Assembly (NCBI RefSeq): GCF_000159135.1
Contig: NZ_GG667531.1
Coordinates: 1 to 64,000, forward strand
Reading direction: 5' to 3'
DNA from: Corynebacterium striatum ATCC 6940
GTDB lineage: Bacteria; Actinomycetota; Actinomycetes; Mycobacteriales; Mycobacteriaceae
DNA: 64,000 nucleotides
Part shown: one piece after another, positions 17,144 through 25,768 of the stretch
Layout of the letters: each line of letters begins with the position of its first letter
Position numbering within the stretch: the stretch's first letter is position 1
Position numbers and translations under genes: made by a program
The notes under the pieces: generated by a model
Seen by the model: only the letters and a program-made list of their open reading frames with translations
What the model was told of the DNA's origin: nothing
Database searches by the model: none

Positions 17144-18258
17144 GCGAATTCGACGAGTACCGCCCGCCGCAAGAAGAGCGTGCGAACCGCTACCGCAAGT
17201 TTGATGGCACCAAGCCGAAGAAGAAGCGTAAGCGTCCTGGCGCCGGTGCGCAGGATGGTTCCAAGGAAGAGCGCATGGCGGAGGACTTCGAGTTCTCCTC
17301 CTACTACGGCAAACCCGTGGTCAAGGCTCCGCCATGGGAGTGGCCGATTGGCGCTTACCTGTTCCTAGGCGGCCTTTCCGGCGGCTCCGCTTTGCTGGCC
17401 GCCGGTGCATCTGCCACGAAGAATGAACCTTTGGCGTGCAGCACCCGCATTGCTGCATTCAGCGCCGCCGCTGGTGGCTCAGTATTCTTGGTCCTTGACC
17501 TTGGCCGCCCTGAGCGCTTGCTCAACATGTTCCGCGTATTCAAGGTGACCTCGCCGATGAGCGTGGGTTCGTGGATTCTGGGCTCCTTCGCCACTGCTGC
17601 GTCGTTGCCTGCATTGTATGAAGCCGACAAACTCACTAAGCAGAAGCTGCCGTTGCCGCGCTTTGCCCGCAAAGCACTGGGCGCTGCGGCTGGTCCTGCT
17701 GGTGTTGTTGCCGGTGTGCTGGGCGGTCCTTTGGCGGGCTATACCGCAGTGCTTTTGGGCAACACCTCGAACCCGACGTGGAACGACGCCAAGAAGCACC
17801 TGGCTTATGTCTTTGTTTCCTCGGCGTCGGCGGCCGCGTCTGGCTGCGCCATGGTGTTCACCCCAGTCGAGCATGCCGGCCCAGCCCGTGCCTTGGGCAT
17901 GGCCGCCGCTGCTAGTGACTTGGCCGCGACCAAGATCATGGAAGAGAACATGGAACCAGAGACCGTGGCTCCTTTGCACAAGGGCAAGCCAGGCAAGCTC
18001 ATGAAAGCCAGCGAGTACCTCATCGCCGCTGGTGGCGTGGGCACCGCCGTGGCAGCGGCCACGAAGTCCCGGACCCTCTCCGTGCTCTCGGGCCTTTCGC
18101 TCATGGCGGGTTCCGCCTGCACCCGTTTCGGCGTGCTCAACGCGGGGATCGAGGCGGTCAAGGATCCTGCGACCACCATCGAACCACAAAAGCGTCGCGC
18201 CGCGCGCAAGCGTGCGCAAGAAGGCCTGGCCCACTCGGTGGTCACCTCCAAGCACTAA
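17140..18258 (+). CDS. fdhC: NrfD/PsrC-family membrane subunit of formate dehydrogenase
   Basis: 372-aa polytopic protein of the polysulfide reductase NrfD family. After a Lys-rich cytoplasmic N-terminus (about residues 1-60), WPIGAYLFLGGLSGGSALL (about 68-86) starts the membrane domain, followed by LDLGRPER, the motif that marks NrfD proteins. Helices are alanine-rich. It should pass electrons to the quinone pool instead of a cytochrome b FdnI subunit, which is absent. GTG start overlapping the fdhB stop (GTGA). Identity as the partner of fdhAB rests on operon context and the NrfD motifs. Confidence 0.85.
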   Translation: MSEFDEYRPPQEERANRYRKFDGTKPKKKRKRPGAGAQDGSKEERMAEDFEFSSYYGKPVVKAPPWEWPIGAYLFLGGLSGGSALLAAGASATKNEPLACSTRIAAFSAAAGGSVFLVLDLGRPERLLNMFRVFKVTSPMSVGSWILGSFATAASLPALYEADKLTKQKLPLPRFARKALGAAAGPAGVVAGVLGGPLAGYTAVLLGNTSNPTWNDAKKHLAYVFVSSASAAASGCAMVFTPVEHAGPARALGMAAAASDLAATKIMEENMEPETVAPLHKGKPGKLMKASEYLIAAGGVGTAVAAATKSRTLSVLSGLSLMAGSACTRFGVLNAGIEAVKDPATTIEPQKRRAARKRAQEGLAHSVVTSKH

Positions 18259-18270
18259 GCCGCGCTTGCT

Positions 18271-18515
18271 TCTCGCGCTTTTGCGCGAAAACCCTCAAGC
18301 CGGGGCAGACCCTGGAAGTAACCACTGATTGCCCGCAGGCCTATCGCAACGTGCCGGATGACGCCTCAGCAGCGGGCCACGAGCTCATCGGCGGGCCCAC
18401 CCGCGAGGGCGCGCGCATGACGTTTGTGTTCCGACGCGGCGAGGAGATCCTTGGCACGCACCCCACCGCGGAAAGGTCCGGGTGGGTATCACGCCTGTTT
18501 AAGAAGAAGGCCTAG
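18271..18515 (+). pseudogene. TusA/SirA-like sulfur carrier, C-terminal remnant
   Basis: After fdhC a frame without a plausible start reads LKPGQTLEVTTDCPQAYRNV and continues through DASAAGHELIG and ARMTFVFRRG to a TAG at 18513. This is the second half of a TusA-family domain (Leu-Lys-Pro-Gly turn, helix 2, last strand). The N-terminal CPxP motif and first helix are missing; helix-like residues (LASRAFA) occur just upstream in another frame, so a truncation plus a small frameshift is likely. TusA-like or YedF-like proteins often accompany selenium genes and TusA supports formate dehydrogenase maturation in Escherichia coli, so the remnant fits the island, but it looks inactive. Confidence 0.6.
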
Positions 18516-18548
18516 ACGGTCCAGCAGGCCACGGCCGAAACCGCAGTC

Positions 18549-19547
18549 TTACTTGATGGTGATGAAGGCGCTGTCCTCAGAACCATCGTGAGCCACGGTG
18601 CGTCCGATGACCGGGTAGCCAGGGACCTCACCGATGAGCAGCAGACCGCCGGAAGTCTGTGCATCAGCGAGGAAGACCAGCTCTTCTTCGCTCAGGCCAG
18701 CCTCGTTGGTTATATGCGGGTGGACCCAGTCTAGGTTGCGGCGGGAGCCACCGGGGATGAAGCCCTCGGCCAGCGCTTCCTTGGCACCCTCGACGGTCGG
18801 CACAGCGCTGAAGTCGAGCTCAGCAGCGACCCCGGAGGCACGCATCATCTTGTAGAGGTGACCCAACAAGCCAAAGCCCGTGACGTCGGTAGCCGCCGAA
18901 ATGCCAGCCTCCACAGCTGCGCGGGAAGCGTCCCTGTTGAGTGTTGTCATCGAATCGACGGCAGCCTGGGAAACCTCGCCCGTAGCCTTGTGCTTGTTGT
19001 TGAGGATGCCCACGCCAATGGGCTTGGTCAGCGTAATCGGCAGACCCGCCTCAGCGGAGTCGTTACGCATGAGTTTCTCCGGCGCCACGATGCCGGTCGC
19101 TGCCATGCCGTAGATTGGCTCAGGCGAGGTAATAGAGTGGCCGCCGGTAACCGAAATGCCGGCCTGCGTTGCCACATCCATGCCGCCGCGCAGCACTTCG
19201 CGGAGGATATCTAGGGGCAGGACCTCACGCGGCCATCCCACTAGGTTGATGGCGGTTACCGGGGTGCCGCCCATGGCATAGACGTCGGAAAGAGCATTAG
19301 CGGCAGCTACTCGACCCCAGTCATAAGGGTCGTTGAGCATCGGAGTAAAAAAGTCGGCCGTGGAAATAACAGCGAGGCCGTCTTGAATCTTGACTGCGGC
19401 GGCATCGTCGCCGTCGTCCAAGCCGACGAGCACGTTGGGATCGGCCTTGCCAATGAGGCCCTCAACTGCCGATTCCAGCTCGCCGGGAGGGATCTTGCAG
19501 GCGCATCCGCCACCTGCTGCGAATGAGGTTAACAAGATGTTAGTCAT
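18549..19547 (-). CDS. selD: Selenide, water dikinase (selenophosphate synthase)
   Basis: 332-aa enzyme that makes selenophosphate from selenide and ATP, the selenium donor for SelA. The glycine-rich active-site loop GGGCACK has the catalytic position as Cys15, not selenocysteine, with Lys18 following as in Escherichia coli SelD (Cys17, Lys20). The AIRS/PurM-type fold is visible in GLDDGDDAAAV, the SDVYAMGG motif and ATDVTGFGLLGHL. It is on the opposite strand from fdhABC and selAB, reading toward fdhC, while tRNA-Sec lies upstream of its start. Confidence 0.95.
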   Translation of the reverse strand: MTNILLTSFAAGGGCACKIPPGELESAVEGLIGKADPNVLVGLDDGDDAAAVKIQDGLAVISTADFFTPMLNDPYDWGRVAAANALSDVYAMGGTPVTAINLVGWPREVLPLDILREVLRGGMDVATQAGISVTGGHSITSPEPIYGMAATGIVAPEKLMRNDSAEAGLPITLTKPIGVGILNNKHKATGEVSQAAVDSMTTLNRDASRAAVEAGISAATDVTGFGLLGHLYKMMRASGVAAELDFSAVPTVEGAKEALAEGFIPGGSRRNLDWVHPHITNEAGLSEEELVFLADAQTSGGLLLIGEVPGYPVIGRTVAHDGSEDSAFITIK

Positions 19548-19736
19548 GCAACTGAGTCTACAACCCCAGCGAATGCCCTACCCATCGTCTAAAAGCAGCA
19601 GCGAAGGCGCGCGGTAACGGAACTTAAGCCCAGCAGGCCACATCGCCGGGCACCTCACCTAGAGATTGACGTGTTTGTGCGTTCAAAGTGAAGCATGGCA
19701 CCAAGGGAAGGGCTCCTACGTGTAAGCTTTCGCAAC

Positions 19737-19831
19737 GGAGGCGTACGTGTCCTGGTGGGCGCCCCGGTCTTCAAAACCGGTGAGGCCGAGCATCTCGGTC
19801 TGGCAGGTTCGATTCCTGTCCGTCTCCGCCA
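19737..19831 (+). tRNA. selC: tRNA-Sec (anticodon UCA)
   Basis: 95-nt tRNA with hallmarks of bacterial tRNA-Sec. The D-arm has a 6-bp stem (GTGTCC 19747-19752 with GGGCGC 19757-19762) and a 4-nt loop. The anticodon stem CCGGT/ACCGG encloses loop CTTCAAA with TCA at 19771-19773. An 8-bp long variable arm (AGGCCGAG/CTCGGTCT) follows, then T-arm GCAGG-TTCGATT-CCTGT and encoded CCA. The acceptor pairs GGAGGCG with CGTCTCC (one G-U); an eighth position is a T/C mismatch. It precedes selA by 92 bp on the same strand. Confidence 0.95.
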
Positions 19832-19923
19832 AAACCTCTCGAGCTGGCGCCCGCCATGTCGCGCCCGTTTATCTTGCGATTGTGGCTTCTCTGGCTTCGA
19901 TAGCTTTAAATCAAGGAGCGATT

Positions 19924-21294
19924 GTGACAGGCCACAGTGATTCGCGGCAGCAAGATGAGCGCCGCAACATCCCGCGTACCGACGAACTTCTCCGCCTTCC
20001 AGAGACTAAAGCTGCGAGGCGTAGGCTTGCGGAACATGCGCTAAAAGCACTAATTAAAGGCGTGGTTGGCCGCGCTCAGCGTGCTGAGATCGCCCCGCAG
20101 GATGTGCGCGCAGAGGTAGCACGCGTACTCGCTTCGGCCCGCCCGTATAGCCTGCGTCCAGTGCTCAACGCCACGGGGGTCATCGTCCATACCAATCTTG
20201 GGCGTGCATCGCTGCCAGAGGTTGCTAAAGCAGCGCTTTGCGACGCCGCTTCTTACACAGACGTCGAAATGGATCTGCCCGCTGGAGTGCGTTCCAAAAA
20301 CCGTGGCCGCGGCGCAATCTCTGCACTGCTTGCCGCATGCCCAGGCGCCGAAGATGCCCTCGTGGTTAACAATGGTGCATCCGCATTGCTGCTGGCCACG
20401 GCAGCACTTGCGCCGCAACAAGAGGTTATCATCTCCCGCGGCGAGCTCATCGAGATTGGGGCTGGATTCCGTCTGCCAGAGCTTATTGAATCCTCGGGTA
20501 CCCGACTCAAGGAAATCGGCGCCACGAACCGTACCCACCTCAGCGACTACGAATCCGCGTTGAGCACCCACACCGGCGCAATCCTGAAGGTGCATCCCTC
20601 CAACTTCCGTATCGAAGGCTTCACCACCTCCGTGGACGTGCCGCAGCTGCAGCAGCTTCTAAAACGGCACAACAAACAGCTAGGTGCGTCCGGCGAGCGT
20701 GTACATCTCATCGTGGACCTAGGCTCGGGGCTGCTTGTACCAGACCCGGCTCTGCCCGAAGAACCAGATCTGCAGGCGCAGCTGGCGTCTGGTGCCGACG
20801 TGGTTATTGCCTCTGGGGACAAGTTGCTCGGCGGCCCACAAGCCGGAATCATCTTGGGTACCAAGGAAGCGCTGTCCAAGATTAAGAAGCATCCGCTGGC
20901 CCGCGCGGTGCGCATCGACAAGCTGCGCCTGAATGCACTCGAGGCGGCGATTAATGCGCCATCGAATGCGGTCCAAGACAGCTTGCACATCGATCTAGCG
21001 GAATATGAAGGACGGACTCAAGACATTGCCGCCGCAGTAGGTGGGCAGGTCACAACTCACGCTGGACGTGTGGGCGGCGGCGGTGCGCCCGAGTACCCTC
21101 TCGAAGGCTTCGCTGTGTCTTTGCCGGAGCAGTTCGCGCAGCACCTGCGTACAGGTGAACCAGCAGTCCTGCCACGCGTACATCAGGGGCAGTGTCTTGT
21201 CGACGTGCGCTGTATCCCGCCAGCGCAGGATGCTCAGCTCATCGATGCCATCCTCGCCGCACAACAGGCACTCGCCGCACAAGGGGAGAAGTAG
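19924..21294 (+). CDS. selA: L-seryl-tRNA(Sec) selenium transferase
   Basis: 456-aa PLP enzyme that converts Ser-tRNA(Sec) to Sec-tRNA(Sec) using selenophosphate. The PLP-binding Lys lies in SGDKLLGGPQ (about residue 300), and the N-terminal tRNA-binding region ends with LNATGVIVHTNLGRA. The GTG at 19924 has AAGGAG 5 nt upstream; the same frame is open further upstream only because it runs through tRNA-Sec. It abuts selB with no intergenic base, so selA and selB are translationally linked and likely co-transcribed with tRNA-Sec. Confidence 0.95.
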   Translation: MTGHSDSRQQDERRNIPRTDELLRLPETKAARRRLAEHALKALIKGVVGRAQRAEIAPQDVRAEVARVLASARPYSLRPVLNATGVIVHTNLGRASLPEVAKAALCDAASYTDVEMDLPAGVRSKNRGRGAISALLAACPGAEDALVVNNGASALLLATAALAPQQEVIISRGELIEIGAGFRLPELIESSGTRLKEIGATNRTHLSDYESALSTHTGAILKVHPSNFRIEGFTTSVDVPQLQQLLKRHNKQLGASGERVHLIVDLGSGLLVPDPALPEEPDLQAQLASGADVVIASGDKLLGGPQAGIILGTKEALSKIKKHPLARAVRIDKLRLNALEAAINAPSNAVQDSLHIDLAEYEGRTQDIAAAVGGQVTTHAGRVGGGGAPEYPLEGFAVSLPEQFAQHLRTGEPAVLPRVHQGQCLVDVRCIPPAQDAQLIDAILAAQQALAAQGEK

Positions 21295-23079
21295 ATGTTC
21301 GTCGTCGCAACGGCAGGCCACGTTGACCATGGTAAATCCACCCTGGCCAGGGCACTTACCGGCATGGAACCTGATCGTTGGGAAGAGGAGAAGCGCCGCG
21401 GCCTCACCATCGATCTGGGCTTTGTGTGGACGCGTCTGCCCTCCGGCGCAGATGTCGCCTTCGTGGACGTGCCGGGCCACGAACGTTTTCTTGGAAACAT
21501 GTTGGCTGGCATCGGCCCCGCGCCCGTGGTGCTCTTTGTGGTTGCAGCAGATGAGGGCTGGCAGGCCCAGTCCACCGATCACCGCGATGCGATTGCAGCT
21601 CTTGGCATCAGCCACGGCTTGGTGGCCTTGACGCGTGCCGATCGTGCCGACGTGGCGCGCCGCTTGGAGGTCGAGGCGGACGTGCGCCGCCAGCTGCACG
21701 GCACCGCGCTTGCCGACGCCCCCATTCTCACCGTTTCCGCCAAGACCGGCGAGGGCATCGATGAGCTGCGTGCCGCGCTTGATGAGATTCTCGCTGCCGC
21801 ACCGAGTCCCGACACCGAACAACGCGTGCGACTGTGGGTCGATCGCTCATTCAGCGTTAAGGGCGCAGGAACCGTAGTTACCGGCACGCTCGCGGCTGGC
21901 ACCTTGAGAGTTGGTGACAGCCTCGAGTTGCTCAACGCGTCTGGCACAGAGCCCATTGAGGTCCGTGGTCTCCACAGCGAGAACACCGCAGTGGAGGCTG
22001 CCACACCCGTGACACGCGTGGCGGTCAATCTTCGTGGAATCGACGCCGAAGCGATTAGCCGAGGAGATGCCTTGCTCAGCCCCGGCACGTGGCGACAGGC
22101 AGAGCTCTTCGACGTTCGGCGCACCTCCGGCGATGCCCTTGACGCAATCGCGCAGGATTTGGTGGCTCACACTGGTACCGCTGGCGTCGAGGCGCACGTT
22201 CGCCCGCTTAGCGCCGACTTCGCAGGCATCCGCCTGAGTCAGCCGCTCGCGCTAGAGCTTGGCGACCGCTTTGTGTTGCGAGGCCCCGGCGCACGCCACG
22301 TGCTCGCCGGCGTCGAGGTCGTGGACCTGAACCCACCGCAGCTGCGGCGCCGTGGCGCGGCAGCGCGCTGGGCCGAGCAGCTCGCCGGGCAACAAGATTA
22401 CAAGAGCCCCGCCTTGACCCTGCAACAACGCGGCTACGCCCTCATCGAAGACTTGCGCCGCGATGGCTACACCGTGGACGCCCCGCCCGCCGGTGTCATC
22501 GCGTTTAGTAAGTGGTGGATTACCGCAGCACAAGTGGGGCAGTGGAAGCAGCAATTGAGCGGCGCCGTAGCCGATCACGCCGCCGCGAACCCCCTCGCGG
22601 TGGGCCTGCCTCGCGGCGCGGCACGCGACGCCTTGGGCCTTAGCGAAGATGCATTGCTCAACCTTGCGGTGGCGGCAGCCAAGTTGGAATCCGTCGAGGG
22701 CGCAATCCGGGTGCCTGGTGCTGTGGCGTCGCTTGGCGCTGCGGAGGAGGGCGTCGCCAAGCTAGAACAGCGACTCCACAAGGAACCCTTCGCCGCGCCA
22801 GAAGCTGCGGATCTTAAGGATCTGCGTCTGGGGAGCAAGGAGCTCGCCGCAGCCGAGCGTGCCGGGCGAATCCTGCGCCTGAAGGACGGCGTCGTGTTGT
22901 TGCCCTCGGCCGTGGCTGAGGCGCGCACTCGATTGCAAGGCATCGACCAGCCTTTCAGTACGTCCCAGGCGCGACAGGCGCTGGGGACTACCCGCCGCGT
23001 GGCCATCCCGCTGCTGGAATATCTGGACGAAAAGGGCGTTACCCGCCGCTTGGACGAGGCTCAGCGCGAGCTGCGCTAG
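21295..23079 (+). CDS. selB: Selenocysteine-specific elongation factor
   Basis: 594-aa EF-Tu-like GTPase that carries Sec-tRNA(Sec) and reads the SECIS hairpin. G1 GHVDHGKST is at 8-16, the DVPGHERF G3 region near residue 58, and TRAD serves as the guanine motif. Domains II and III follow, then C-terminal winged-helix repeats (about 390-594) that bind SECIS RNA; the PFSTSQARQALGTTRR segment is the last winged helix. ATG immediately follows the selA stop; AAGGGGAG in selA is its RBS. It ends 6 bp before a convergent lipoprotein gene. Confidence 0.95.
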   Translation: MFVVATAGHVDHGKSTLARALTGMEPDRWEEEKRRGLTIDLGFVWTRLPSGADVAFVDVPGHERFLGNMLAGIGPAPVVLFVVAADEGWQAQSTDHRDAIAALGISHGLVALTRADRADVARRLEVEADVRRQLHGTALADAPILTVSAKTGEGIDELRAALDEILAAAPSPDTEQRVRLWVDRSFSVKGAGTVVTGTLAAGTLRVGDSLELLNASGTEPIEVRGLHSENTAVEAATPVTRVAVNLRGIDAEAISRGDALLSPGTWRQAELFDVRRTSGDALDAIAQDLVAHTGTAGVEAHVRPLSADFAGIRLSQPLALELGDRFVLRGPGARHVLAGVEVVDLNPPQLRRRGAAARWAEQLAGQQDYKSPALTLQQRGYALIEDLRRDGYTVDAPPAGVIAFSKWWITAAQVGQWKQQLSGAVADHAAANPLAVGLPRGAARDALGLSEDALLNLAVAAAKLESVEGAIRVPGAVASLGAAEEGVAKLEQRLHKEPFAAPEAADLKDLRLGSKELAAAERAGRILRLKDGVVLLPSAVAEARTRLQGIDQPFSTSQARQALGTTRRVAIPLLEYLDEKGVTRRLDEAQRELR

Positions 23080-23085
23080 CTGGGC

Positions 23086-24498
23086 CTAGTCAAAATAGGC
23101 GTGGATGCCGGTGGCCGGAATCGTGCCGCCAGACTCACCAAAGTTGGCAAAAAGCGTTGAGCCGGAATAGAACAAGTTTTGGGTATCGAAAAGCGGCACG
23201 ACCTTGGGCTGCTTTTCCTCAACCTCCAGCGTTTCCAGATTGACCTTGTAGCGTTCGGTGGACTCCTGTGTTTGGCCAGTGGCCAGGTAGAGTGACATGC
23301 CATCCGAAATCGCGGAGATACCCTCTTCCTTGTAATCCTCGGTTTCAAAGATCTTGGTCATGTCTTCGTTCGAGACTTCCTTGATCATTTCCCCAGATGC
23401 GAGGTCGATCACGCGGATTCCCTCGTCTTTATCCAACAGAGTGAGCTTGTTGCGCACCACAGTGCCGGTAGGGCTCGTGACCTTGGCGGGGTCATCGGGG
23501 TTGGCGGTGGGGAAGGCGTCGCCAAGCATGCGCGCGCCATGAGCCTCATCATAAACAAAGGTGGGGCGTGCCGCGTTATCCGAGATGCCGACCACAAAGT
23601 CGTTGTTGTGGAGGAACGTGTAGCCCTTTGTCTCCTGTGGCAGTTCCCCGTCGATGAATCCAGGAGCATTGGCGTCGACCAGTACCTTTTCCTCACCGCT
23701 CAGCGCATCGATGAGCAGGAGCTGGTCGCCTTCCTCGCCCGTCCGCTGAACTAGATATACGTATGTCTCACCCAGTGGAAACTCCTCTAAGCGGTGCTGC
23801 TCACCGCTAGCTTTAGGCTGCTCAAGTATCTTGGTTGTGGCGTCAGCCAGGGAGAGCGCGAAGATGCGCGGGGCCGCGGACTTTGCAACATCGGACTGGG
23901 AAAACACCAGTTCTTCGCCAACCTGCGAAACAGCAAAATCGGACAGCTTTGTGCCTGTAAATTCTTGGGGCAAATCGAAAGGCTGCGTGACCAGTGGCGT
24001 GCCATTGTGGCCGTCGAAGATGTAGAGCATCGGCCCAGTGACGTCATTGCCGTTGGACGCATAAGGAACGGTGGCCACGGTGGCAAAGACGTTTTTGCCC
24101 TCAAACTTGATGGGCGCGCACATACCGTCCCACGAAGAAAGGTCGGCCTTGTCGAGACCGTAGTCGACCTCAATTTCGTGGTCCTCCAGCGTCTGGGAAT
24201 CCGCAATGGCCTGGAAGGTATCTCCTTTGAAATCGGGGCACTTTTTTAAGGCACCAGAAGCCAACGGGGCGCCATGTGCGGTGGGCAGGCCGTACTTGTC
24301 GGTGCCCAGGCCCTTAGCCACCTCGGAAGACACAAGATCGCTCATCGCACGGGTGATGGGTTCCCTCGGCTTCTTTTGATGCAAACCCTGAATGATTCGG
24401 GAGTTGGCAGATTCACTTTCGCCGCAGGCAGAAAGCAGTAGGCTGCTGGCCACAACGACGGCGCTCAGGCGTACCAAGCGGCGATGAGAAGAAAGCAT
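23086..24498 (-). CDS. Predicted secreted lipoprotein, uncharacterised
   Basis: 470-aa exported protein. The N-terminus has basic residues, a hydrophobic core and lipobox LLSAC with Cys25, so it should be a membrane-anchored lipoprotein on the outer face of the cell membrane. The rest alternates beta-strand-like stretches with repeated statements such as YIFDGHNGTPL and VIDLASGEM, compatible with a beta-propeller-like fold, but no family is recognised. ATG 24498 is chosen because AAAGG precedes it and it begins the signal peptide; the frame stays open upstream without an RBS. It lies 44 bp downstream of another unknown gene on the same strand. Confidence 0.7.
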   Translation of the reverse strand: MLSSHRRLVRLSAVVVASSLLLSACGESESANSRIIQGLHQKKPREPITRAMSDLVSSEVAKGLGTDKYGLPTAHGAPLASGALKKCPDFKGDTFQAIADSQTLEDHEIEVDYGLDKADLSSWDGMCAPIKFEGKNVFATVATVPYASNGNDVTGPMLYIFDGHNGTPLVTQPFDLPQEFTGTKLSDFAVSQVGEELVFSQSDVAKSAAPRIFALSLADATTKILEQPKASGEQHRLEEFPLGETYVYLVQRTGEEGDQLLLIDALSGEEKVLVDANAPGFIDGELPQETKGYTFLHNNDFVVGISDNAARPTFVYDEAHGARMLGDAFPTANPDDPAKVTSPTGTVVRNKLTLLDKDEGIRVIDLASGEMIKEVSNEDMTKIFETEDYKEEGISAISDGMSLYLATGQTQESTERYKVNLETLEVEEKQPKVVPLFDTQNLFYSGSTLFANFGESGGTIPATGIHAYFD

Positions 24499-24542
24499 GA
24501 AGGACCTTTCGTATCGGTTTAAAGTGCGGCGACCTAAGCGGG

Positions 24543-25670
24543 TTATTTGCGGTGGTTGCCACCGCGGCGGTGGGCGGCGTCGCGCTGGGAGCGGCGGGCC
24601 CTTACGCGGGCCGATTCGGAGGAGAAGCGGCCCGGTGCCGCAGCTGTGGGTAAATCGCGCCACGCTAGCGTTTGCTGGCCTGGCATGTGACTGACAAGGT
24701 CTGCTAGCTCTGCGTGCGCTTGACTTGGAGCAGCGGACTCCGGCTGGGCGGCGGGCTCTGGCCGGGCTGCCACGGGTTCTGGTTGGGCGGCCACGGGTTC
24801 TGGCTGTGCAGTAACGGGCTCCGGCTGCGGAGCAGTGGGGCTTGCGATGTGACGCATGCCGTGCGGCAAGTCAGCGCTGAAGTCCGCGGCGTCGAGGCCG
24901 GTCTCCCATGCCATGAAGGTGGCCGGCTCTACGGTGGCGGGTGGAATTGCTGGGCGGGATGGCGGAATGCCTAGTACCGGGACGCTGGCCGCAAAGAACT
25001 CAGTGGCGTCGGGGGAGGGAACGTCGACAGCAAGGCGCCGATCCGCGCTAAAAGCGCGGGCCGCAACCGTGGTGCCCTGGCCAGCTGCGCGCTCCAGAAT
25101 GGCGTTGAGGTGCGGCTGCTGGCCAGCTGCGGCCACACCGCCCAGGACCGTGCCAGGAGTCGCAGCCACGATGTCGCCCTCCACATCATGCAGCGTGACA
25201 AACAGCTGTTGCGTGCCCATCTGGTCCAGCTGGGCGTCATTAAGCTGGCCTGAAGCCGTATCAACGAGCAGTCCCAAGCCCCCGCAGAGAAGCACCGAAC
25301 CGGCTGGCTGGTCATTGTTAGGAATCATCCATGGCGCCAGCCCCAAGCTCACAGCGACGTCCACGCAGCCTTCCGTAGGGAGGATCTCAACCGTGGCCCG
25401 AGTAGATAGCTGCAGCCCTGAGGCACGCACGCGGTCGAGGGCGGGGTAGTCGGCGGCCTCTTGTGCATCGAGGTATCCCAGGATGCCAAAGTGGCTGCGC
25501 ACGCGCCAACCACCGGTAAAGGCGTCAGCCTCCAAAGTCACGTCGAGCGCGAGCGGCGCTTCACTTAGCGTGGGCAGGGAGAGCGCGGTGGACAGCACTA
25601 CGTTGTCGAGCACCGCAACGTGTTCGACACCAAAGTAGCTTTTCGCCAGCGGATACAAGTTTCCGTTCAA
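24543..25670 (-). CDS. Uncharacterised protein with Pro-Glu-Pro repeats
   Basis: 375-aa soluble protein not recognised as a known family. The first 240 residues look globular (ALDVTLEADAFTGGWRVRSH, ILPTEGCVDVAV). Residues about 275-310 hold four tandem copies of a (Q/R)PEPVAAQ-like heptad, then a basic Arg/His-rich tail (VRARRSQRDAAHRRGGNHRK), suggesting a disordered linker and a nucleic-acid or envelope-binding end. No signal peptide. It starts 98 bp from divergent zupT and is probably co-transcribed with the lipoprotein that follows. Confidence 0.6.
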   Translation of the reverse strand: MNGNLYPLAKSYFGVEHVAVLDNVVLSTALSLPTLSEAPLALDVTLEADAFTGGWRVRSHFGILGYLDAQEAADYPALDRVRASGLQLSTRATVEILPTEGCVDVAVSLGLAPWMIPNNDQPAGSVLLCGGLGLLVDTASGQLNDAQLDQMGTQQLFVTLHDVEGDIVAATPGTVLGGVAAAGQQPHLNAILERAAGQGTTVAARAFSADRRLAVDVPSPDATEFFAASVPVLGIPPSRPAIPPATVEPATFMAWETGLDAADFSADLPHGMRHIASPTAPQPEPVTAQPEPVAAQPEPVAARPEPAAQPESAAPSQAHAELADLVSHMPGQQTLAWRDLPTAAAPGRFSSESARVRARRSQRDAAHRRGGNHRK

Positions 25671-25768
25671 CGGCGCCTCCCATGTTGTCCTGCACTAAGG
25701 ATTGTATGTATCTCTAGCCTACGCACCTCGCAGTCGAGCAGGCACAGGCTGGTGTTCTATAGTCAGAG

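Noticed and set aside
18264-18290. Hairpin TCGCGC-TTTT-GCGCGA as terminator of fdhC
   Set aside because: Short stem followed by A-rich rather than T-rich sequence on the + strand, and it lies within the TusA-like remnant.
19747-19923. N-terminal extension of SelA by 59 residues
   Set aside because: The frame is open only because it reads through tRNA-Sec; the GTG at 19924 has a proper RBS and gives the usual SelA N-terminus.
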